12,673 bases of DNA from CAYWHE01 sp964458125. GTDB lineage: Bacteria; Bacteroidota; Bacteroidia; AKYH767-A; OLB10. The stretch lies in assembly GCA_964458125.1 (NCBI GenBank), contig CAYWHE010000115.1, positions 1 through 12,673 of the forward strand, written 5' to 3'. The stretch's first letter is position 1, and each line of letters opens with the position of its first letter. The notes under the pieces are model-generated. The model did not search any database. It saw only the letters and a list, made by a program, of their open reading frames with translations, and was not told the origin of the DNA. The translations under genes and the position numbers were made by a program. This document shows, one piece after another, positions 7,466 to 12,673 of this stretch.

Positions 7466-8842
7466 TTACCTGATTTCCAGTTTTTGAGTACCCAGGAGAT
7501 TGCCGTTGTTTTCAACCGTTACAAAATAACTTCCGGCGTTCAGGTTCAGGCTGCTCAGGTAAACGATGTTTTTTCCGGCATTCACCTGAACATCGGACTT
7601 CCGGCTGACGGTTTGCCCGGTCAGGCTGGCAATGGAGATATTTATTCTGCCGGACCTGGTTATATTGAGTTCTACATAACAGTTGCCGTCATTCGGATTT
7701 GGGTAAACACTGACAAATGCATCCGCTTCCTTATCGCCGGTAATGCCCGTGGTGCCGTTGCCAACCCGCAGACTGAATGAAATGTCGGTGGAGAACGTAT
7801 TCGGACCGAATAGTTCAATATTGCGCAATGCAAAAATATAGGGCCGGCTCCTTAACTGGCTGCTGTTTGGTGTCCAGGAAATGGTGGCCGTTGCCTGACC
7901 GTTTCCTTTGTTCACCGTACTTGTTGCCGGGTTGCCGGACAGGATAAAAGGTTCACCGGCGGCCACCAGGTTGACGGGATTGTTATCGGTTTCGGTAGAT
8001 GTAACGGTCAGGCTGAACGCTGATCCCGGAACAAGGTCATACTGTTTGCCGCTGTATGGGAAGGTATTGGAGGCCGATGAAAAATTGCAGGGTTTGTTTT
8101 TGGATGGCACCACGATAATCTGCATATCCCGGCGGATTTCACCGATTTTGACCCCGTTCCGGAATTCACTCACCAGTACGGAGACCTCAAAATGGCCAAG
8201 GGTATTGGGCAGGAAACTGACTTCTCCCGTCAACTGGTTCATGGTAAAAGGCATGCTGGTGTCGGAAGGAGGAAGTGAATAGCCAACCACGTAAACACCG
8301 GCTGCGGAAACCGGGATATCCAGTTGCCATGCAATGGAATCACCATCGGCATCAAAGGGAAGCGGATTGTAATTGAAAGCCACATTTTCCTGGGCTATGG
8401 GAATTGGAGGATTCAGGAAAACAGGGGAGGAGTTGGTGGAATCGGCCCATAATACATTGTATAAATGGAAGTATTCCCCGCAGGGATTGGTCATATTTAA
8501 CAGGGCGCAGTTCCTGCAGCAGTCCTCCCACCACATGGTAAATTCTCCGGATGCCGGAAAGGTAATGGTATCGATGTATTTATATTCTTCCACGCCGTTT
8601 CCATATTGAACCGGTGTAGAAACGGGCACGATATGCGTGGCTGTAAAACCATTGGTGTCCGAATAATTAATGGTTGCCTGCAGGTACATGGGTATACCCA
8701 ATGTATCACGGTAAGCCGTTAAGGTGACTTCATAGGTCAGCCCGCCAATATTGCGTGAGGTCATCTGACCACCCATCAGATGGGTGGCGCTGGAGGAAAA
8801 ATAAAAGAAACAAATACAAAGGGAAAGGAAAATTCTTTTCAT
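7466..8842 (-). CDS. Exported cell-surface protein with Ig/cadherin-like region and type A T9SS domain
   Basis: A 458-residue secreted protein. Residues 1-19 are a Sec signal peptide (MKRIFLSLCICFFYF, cut after SSSA). The mature N terminus THLMGGQMTSRNIGGLTYEVTL belongs to a Bacteroidota surface family whose members begin with a HxxGGE/Q motif and YEVTLTxYRD strand; I know of no proven function for it. Cys108, Cys109, Cys112 and Cys121 form a cluster (EDCCRNC) likely to be disulfide-bonded outside the cytoplasm. Residues ~155-245 resemble a cadherin/Ig fold with a calcium-type DADGDS (164-169) and a closing IGEIRRDMQIIVV strand. The tail (~376-458) is a type A sorting domain (VSVYPNPNDG, ISIASLTGQTV, LNAGSYFVTVEN). 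The frame stays open to 8953, but that region contains the promoter, so the ATG at 8840-8842 with its signal peptide is the start. Confidence 0.88.
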   Translation of the reverse strand: MKRIFLSLCICFFYFSSSATHLMGGQMTSRNIGGLTYEVTLTAYRDTLGIPMYLQATINYSDTNGFTATHIVPVSTPVQYGNGVEEYKYIDTITFPASGEFTMWWEDCCRNCALLNMTNPCGEYFHLYNVLWADSTNSSPVFLNPPIPIAQENVAFNYNPLPFDADGDSIAWQLDIPVSAAGVYVVGYSLPPSDTSMPFTMNQLTGEVSFLPNTLGHFEVSVLVSEFRNGVKIGEIRRDMQIIVVPSKNKPCNFSSASNTFPYSGKQYDLVPGSAFSLTVTSTETDNNPVNLVAAGEPFILSGNPATSTVNKGNGQATATISWTPNSSQLRSRPYIFALRNIELFGPNTFSTDISFSLRVGNGTTGITGDKEADAFVSVYPNPNDGNCYVELNITRSGRINISIASLTGQTVSRKSDVQVNAGKNIVYLSSLNLNAGSYFVTVENNGNLLGTQKLEIR

Positions 8843-8873
8843 GGTGGTTTGTTTAAGGTTGGATATCAACCCC

Positions 8874-8904
8874 CAAAAGTATTCTTTTTCAAGATATATG
8901 CAAA
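8874..8904 (-). promoter_or_regulatory. Bacteroidota-type promoter of the surface gene ending at 7466
   Basis: On the minus strand TTTG (8901-8904) and TACTTTTG (8874-8881) are separated by 19 bases, an exact match to the Bacteroidota -33/-7 pattern. The transcript would start near 8867, about 25 bases before the ATG at 8842. This rules out the upstream in-frame ATG at 8953. Confidence 0.75.
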
Positions 8905-8922
8905 TTTTATTTTTCCACATCT

Positions 8923-8956
8923 TTTGCATGCCGTTTATAATTTTATGGTACATTTA
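8923..8956 (+). promoter_or_regulatory. Tentative promoter of the large modular surface gene
   Basis: In the AT-rich gap before the gene at 8976, TTTG (8923-8926) is followed after 22 bases by TACATTTA (8949-8956), which matches TAnnTTTG except for the last base. The spacing is longer than usual. A second candidate -7, TAATTTTA (8938-8945), has no clear -33 partner. The gap is shared with the divergent gene read to the left. Confidence 0.25.
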
Positions 8957-8975
8957 GCTTTCCAAATCAGATGGT

Positions 8976-11900
8976 ATGATTTCCCTTTTTCTGCGGCATT
9001 ACCTGCAGTTTATTACGGCTTGTGTCCTGACGATATGCCTGCCGGCAGAGACCGTTCAGGCACAGGTAATCACGATTCCGTTTTCCACCGGCTTTGAAAC
9101 CGGCAGTTCCGGTTTCACCGACAGCCTGGTTTCGGGAAGCGCCTGGCAGTTGGGAGCTCCTGCTTATGGCGTGACTACCGGGGCCCGCAGCGGGCAGTTT
9201 GCGTGGGATGTTGAACTTGCAATGCCCTACCAGAACAACTCTGCCGCATATTTAATTACCCCGTTCTTCAACCTGGGAGGTACATCCAACGCCATGCTTT
9301 CCTTCTGGCAAAACCGGAACACCGAAACCGGATGGGACGGCACCAGGATGGAATACAGTGCGGATGGCATTACCTGGAACGTGCTGGGCGGATGGCTGGA
9401 TCCCAACGGGATGAACTGGTACACTTCCGGCAGCATCAACTCCTCCGGGCTGCCTGCATGGGAAGGTTCCTCCGGAGGATGGGTACAGTCTGTTTACAAA
9501 CTGGGTGTTCTGGGTATCACGGGGAATATCCGTTTCCGGTTCGTGTTTACATCGGATACCAATGTCGGTTATGACGGGATGTCCATCGATGATTTTTCCT
9601 TGTACCTGCTTCCTCCCTATGATGCAGGGGTGTCCAATCTTCCCGATCTGGCGTTTCGCCAGGCCGGTTCCAACGTACCACCCTTTGCGATCACGGTAAA
9701 AAATTATGGTGCGCAGGCCTTCAGCAGTTTTTCCGTATCCTATCAAATCAATAACGGAGTCCCCGTTACGGTTCCATCCACGTTTAACCTGCTTCCTGGC
9801 AATGTGGTGAACCTGGCGGTTCCCGGTTTTACGGTTCCGAACGGGTCGTACCGGATTTGCGCGTTCACCTCGCTGGCCAATGATACCAGTCATTTCAATG
9901 ATACCATTTGCCTGGATGCCGTGGGATGGACCCAGGCTTCCCTGCCTTATTTCAACAATTTCGACAGCGGTGCTGCCGGCTGGTCTCCTGTCAATCCCGG
10001 CGGCGGCAATGCCTGGGAACAGGGTATGCCTAATTTCGGAAGTACCAATTCGGCGCACTCGGGCAATACCTGCTGGGATATTAACCTGAACAGCGGATAT
10101 ACTCCTGCTTCGGCCTGTTACCTCTATTCGCCCGTATTTGATTTTACGGGCATTTATAATTCGTCTCTGAATCTTTACCGCAATCAAAACACATCCTCCT
10201 ATGCCGGCACCTGTATCCGGTACAGTACCAATGCGGGCAACACCTGGACCTCCCTGGGCCTGTTGCAGGATCCCTCCGGCACGAACTGGTATAACGGTTT
10301 TCTGGGTGGAAGCGGGTGGACTCCCGGCTGGACGGGAAATACGGGAGCCTGGTTCCCCGGCAGCCTTTCGTTGGGCCCGCTCGATAATACGGATTCCGTC
10401 ATGTTCTGTTTTGAATTTTCCTCCGACACTTCTTCGGGAACAGGTTTTTCACTGGATGATTTCGGGATAACGGTTCCTTCCCAGGTGGATGCGGGAATCA
10501 GTTATATTCAGCTCCCTTCCTTTTACGAAGCCGGCACCCTGGTTCCGTCCCTGGACGTGGTGGTGGTCAATTACGCCGCTCAGACCCTCGACAGTGTAAC
10601 AGTTACATATACGATTAATGGCGGACCGCCGGTGACCGGTACCTATTCCATCGGCCTGGCGCCGGGCCTGGGTGCCATGCTGAGCCTGCCGGGCTATCCT
10701 GTTCCCCCCGGACCGTATACGATTTGTGCTTTTACGTCCATGACAGCCGACGGCAACCACCAGAACGATTCCATCTGCCAGCCCGCTTACGGGCTGCCCT
10801 TGACGGGCCTTCCATTCAGCGATCATTTCGACAACGGGAATACGGGATGGGCAACCCAGTCCCTCATGAACCCCGCCGATCAGTGGGAATTGGGGATTCC
10901 GGTGACCGGAATTCCGGCGGCTGCCTTTTCGGCCCCGGCCTGCTGGGATCTGAATCTCAACAATACGTATACGGGTCCATCCCTGTGTTATCTGTACTCG
11001 CCTGTTTTTGATTATTCGAATGCCGTTCAGCCTGTCCTGTCATTCATGCAAAACCGGAATACCGAATCCTACTGGGACGGGGTGCGGATTGAATATAACA
11101 TCAACGGCGGGAACTGGAACCTGCTGGGCGGTTATATGGATCCAAACGGGGTGAACTGGTATAATACCCAGTATATTAATTCTTCGAATTTCCCGGGATG
11201 GTCAGGAAATTCCAACGGCTGGGTGTCTGCGGAATACGATCTCTCGGCGGTCAATATTCCGAACGGCGCTCATGTGGGTTTCCGCTTTGTATTCAATGCG
11301 GATAACGTCGGTATATACGATGGAATGGCCATTGATAATTTCAACTTCCGGATTCTGCTGGCCCGTGATGCCGCTCTTTCCGGGCTGGTGAGCCCATCCG
11401 GCTCCGCCCCTTCAGGCACGGCGACGCCGGTGCAGGTTACCCTGAAAAATGAAGGGGTTACCTCGCTGACTGCCCTTGATTTCTATTATGAATTTAACGG
11501 CGCACTTTCCGGTCCTTTTCCCTGGTCCGGGAACCTGCCGACGGATTCTTCGGAACTGGTCACCTTGCCTTCCCTGGTACCGGTACCGGGTCCCAACAGC
11601 CTGCATGTTTACCTTTCGTATACGACCGACCTCAATCATTTTAACGATACCCTCCATCATGCCTTCACCGGTATCCTGACGGTTCCGGTGCCCTATTTCA
11701 GCGATTTTGAAAACGGGGCGACGGGATGGGACGTGTATGCGCACCCGTTGGCTCATACCTCCTGGGAACTGGGGTTGCCGGCCTTCGGATCCACAACCGG
11801 CGCCTATTCGGGTGCGTTTTGCTGGGATGTCAACCTGGATACAGCCTGCGGGAATCTTGCCAACACCATTCTTTACACCCCGGTTTTTGATTTTTCAACC

Positions 11901-12494
11901 GCGGGAAACAGCCATCTTTCATTGGCCATCAATTATGATACGGAGCCGTTTGCAGACGGATGCAGGATGGAATATACCACCAATGGCACGATATGGCAGA
12001 ATCTCGGAACACTGAATGACCCGGCGGGAACCAACTGGTATAACACGACCTTGACCAGCGGAGATCCGGGCTGGTCCATCGTTTCCGGGGGCTGGAAAAC
12101 AGCGGGATTTCCGACCGGCTTCCTGGATGGCTTAACCTACGTCCGATTCCGTTTTGTATTTACATCTGATTTTGTTTTTAACTCCGCAGGTTTTTCAATG
12201 GATGATTTTAACATCAGCAACTCGGCGGGCATGAATGAAAATACCGTGTCCGGCCTTCAGGTTTATCCTTCCCCTGCAACCGATATGATTTTTATACGTC
12301 TTCCGGATAACTGGAAACAGGTGGACGGTATCAGCCTGAAAGATGTTACCGGCAGGGAAGTGCATCCGGATATTGACCGGGCTGGAAATGACCGGTCCTG
12401 TCGTTTATTTATTGAACATTTGAGTCCGGGCCCGTATCTGGTTGAAATAAGGGGCAGCGGACAGACAGTGCACAAATGGCTGATGAAAAATTAA
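8976..12494 (+). CDS. Large modular T9SS surface protein: four jelly-roll-like modules with Ig-like spacers
   Basis: An 1172-residue exported protein. Residues 1-30 form a signal peptide (hydrophobic FITACVLTICL, cut near VQA-Q). Four MAM-like/choice-of-anchor-J-like jelly-roll modules follow (~35-211, 323-501, 611-795, 905-1081), each with a FxxGxxGW-type start, a WxLGxPxxG segment, SPVFDF-type strand, DPxGxNWY, and a closing GxSxDDF that may bind calcium (201, 490, 783, 1072). Three CARDB/Ig-like spacers sit between them (~215-315, 505-603, 797-897), each with a VKNxG or VxNxA strand. The fourth module joins directly to a type A sorting domain (~1093-1172: LQVYPSPATD, ISLKDVTGREV, LSPGPYLVEIRG). 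No catalytic motif is seen; a role in adhesion or glycan binding is inferred. The ATG at 8976 directly precedes the signal peptide. The next exported gene starts 58 bases downstream and may share the transcript. Confidence 0.9.
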   Translation: MISLFLRHYLQFITACVLTICLPAETVQAQVITIPFSTGFETGSSGFTDSLVSGSAWQLGAPAYGVTTGARSGQFAWDVELAMPYQNNSAAYLITPFFNLGGTSNAMLSFWQNRNTETGWDGTRMEYSADGITWNVLGGWLDPNGMNWYTSGSINSSGLPAWEGSSGGWVQSVYKLGVLGITGNIRFRFVFTSDTNVGYDGMSIDDFSLYLLPPYDAGVSNLPDLAFRQAGSNVPPFAITVKNYGAQAFSSFSVSYQINNGVPVTVPSTFNLLPGNVVNLAVPGFTVPNGSYRICAFTSLANDTSHFNDTICLDAVGWTQASLPYFNNFDSGAAGWSPVNPGGGNAWEQGMPNFGSTNSAHSGNTCWDINLNSGYTPASACYLYSPVFDFTGIYNSSLNLYRNQNTSSYAGTCIRYSTNAGNTWTSLGLLQDPSGTNWYNGFLGGSGWTPGWTGNTGAWFPGSLSLGPLDNTDSVMFCFEFSSDTSSGTGFSLDDFGITVPSQVDAGISYIQLPSFYEAGTLVPSLDVVVVNYAAQTLDSVTVTYTINGGPPVTGTYSIGLAPGLGAMLSLPGYPVPPGPYTICAFTSMTADGNHQNDSICQPAYGLPLTGLPFSDHFDNGNTGWATQSLMNPADQWELGIPVTGIPAAAFSAPACWDLNLNNTYTGPSLCYLYSPVFDYSNAVQPVLSFMQNRNTESYWDGVRIEYNINGGNWNLLGGYMDPNGVNWYNTQYINSSNFPGWSGNSNGWVSAEYDLSAVNIPNGAHVGFRFVFNADNVGIYDGMAIDNFNFRILLARDAALSGLVSPSGSAPSGTATPVQVTLKNEGVTSLTALDFYYEFNGALSGPFPWSGNLPTDSSELVTLPSLVPVPGPNSLHVYLSYTTDLNHFNDTLHHAFTGILTVPVPYFSDFENGATGWDVYAHPLAHTSWELGLPAFGSTTGAYSGAFCWDVNLDTACGNLANTILYTPVFDFSTAGNSHLSLAINYDTEPFADGCRMEYTTNGTIWQNLGTLNDPAGTNWYNTTLTSGDPGWSIVSGGWKTAGFPTGFLDGLTYVRFRFVFTSDFVFNSAGFSMDDFNISNSAGMNENTVSGLQVYPSPATDMIFIRLPDNWKQVDGISLKDVTGREVHPDIDRAGNDRSCRLFIEHLSPGPYLVEIRGSGQTVHKWLMKN
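9078..12218 (+). repeat. Tandem coding repeats: J1-C1-J2-C2-J3-C3-J4
   Basis: Within the large surface gene, four jelly-roll modules (J: 9078-9608, 9942-10478, 10806-11360, 11688-12218) alternate with three Ig-like spacers (C: 9618-9920, 10488-10784, 11364-11666), a repeat period of about 870 bases. J1 and J3 share features that J2 and J4 lack (an INSS...W.G.S.GWV insertion after DPNG.NWY, and YDGM.ID before the last strand). J2 and J4 share DP(S/A)GTNWYN and GFS(L/M)DDF. Copies are diverged at the protein level, so the duplication is old. Confidence 0.8.
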
Positions 12495-12552
12495 TGGCGA
12501 AATCATTACGTTCTTCTACCTTTACCAAATGGTTAGAATTTTAAAATCCAAC

Positions 12553-12673
12553 ATGATGACAAAAAAAGCATTCATTATACTGTTATGCATGACCCTTTCA
12601 GGCATAGAGGCTTACGCGCAGGTTATCTGTATCCTGTGTTACCAGCAGACCGATTCCATCAGTTCCGGTGTAA
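12553..12673 (+). CDS. Start of an exported protein (3' truncated)
   Basis: Forty codons are visible before the window ends. The sequence begins MMTKKAFIILLCMTLSG, a clear Sec signal peptide, with likely cleavage near AYA-Q. The mature part would begin QVICILCYQQTDSIS, with a CxxC pair directly after the cleavage site. The second ATG at 12556 is an equally good start. It lies 58 bases after the large surface gene in the same direction, suggesting another T9SS cargo in the same transcription unit, but the sorting domain, if any, lies outside. I do not recognise the family from this fragment. Confidence 0.7.
   Translation, partial: MMTKKAFIILLCMTLSGIEAYAQVICILCYQQTDSISSGV

Noticed and set aside
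8843..8953. N-terminal extension of the surface protein to the ATG at 8953
   Set aside because: It would bury the signal peptide 37 residues inside the chain and would span the promoter.
9252..10187. 311-codon open frame on the minus strand inside the large surface gene
   Set aside because: It is antisense to a clear coding region with signal peptide, repeated modules and sorting domain. Its translation is rich in Arg, Ile and Gly without domain logic, as expected of a shadow frame.
1..12673. Signs of a mobile element, defence system or phage region
   Set aside because: No transposase, integrase, restriction, toxin-antitoxin, CRISPR or structural phage genes and no terminal repeats are visible; the content is core metabolism and T9SS surface cargo.

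Overview
The window comes from a Bacteroidota genome (the exact order cannot be told from this sequence). Four things point there: several exported proteins end in type IX secretion system (T9SS) sorting domains of both type A and type B (gliding/CHU_C), one fragment carries a SprB-type repeat, the two clearest promoters fit the Bacteroidota pattern TTTG-N19/20-TAnnTTTG, and the serine genes are of the short, ACT-less SerA type next to a DUF1015 gene. Start codons lack Shine-Dalgarno sequences, as is usual in this phylum. No RNA gene, insertion sequence, CRISPR array or phage gene is visible, and no gene-free stretch exceeds 300 bases.

Layout. Bases 1-427 (+) are the 3' end of a large secreted protein. 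Bases 601-5344 (-) hold a four-gene serine cluster, transcribed serC, serA, DUF1015 gene, CHAD-like helical gene, with a good promoter in front of serC (5387-5418). A divergent gene at 5552-7393 (+) encodes an exported protein with about seven beta-propeller-type repeats, a PKD-like part and a type B sorting domain. It converges on a second exported protein (7466-8842, -) with a type A domain; a strong hairpin terminator at 7413-7449 sits between them. Divergent from that gene is a 1172-residue modular surface protein (8976-12494, +) made of four jelly-roll-like modules separated by three Ig-like spacers, again with a type A tail. A further exported protein begins at 12553 and runs off the window.

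Functionally there are two blocks. SerA and SerC would carry out the first two steps of serine synthesis from 3-phosphoglycerate. The phosphoserine phosphatase SerB is not in the window. The DUF1015 protein carries a DGHHR motif like that of ParB/Srx-fold free-serine kinases, which makes it a candidate for acting on serine or phosphoserine. SerA has two changes in its Rossmann fold (GxGxxA, and Arg in place of the usual Asp after the second strand) that suggest a preference for NADP(H). The other block is T9SS cargo: proteins exported by Sec, moved across the outer membrane and attached to or released from the cell surface.

The points most worth checking are the predicted SerA cofactor switch, the possible serine-kinase chemistry of DUF1015 next to serC-serA, and the ABAB duplication pattern within the large surface protein.
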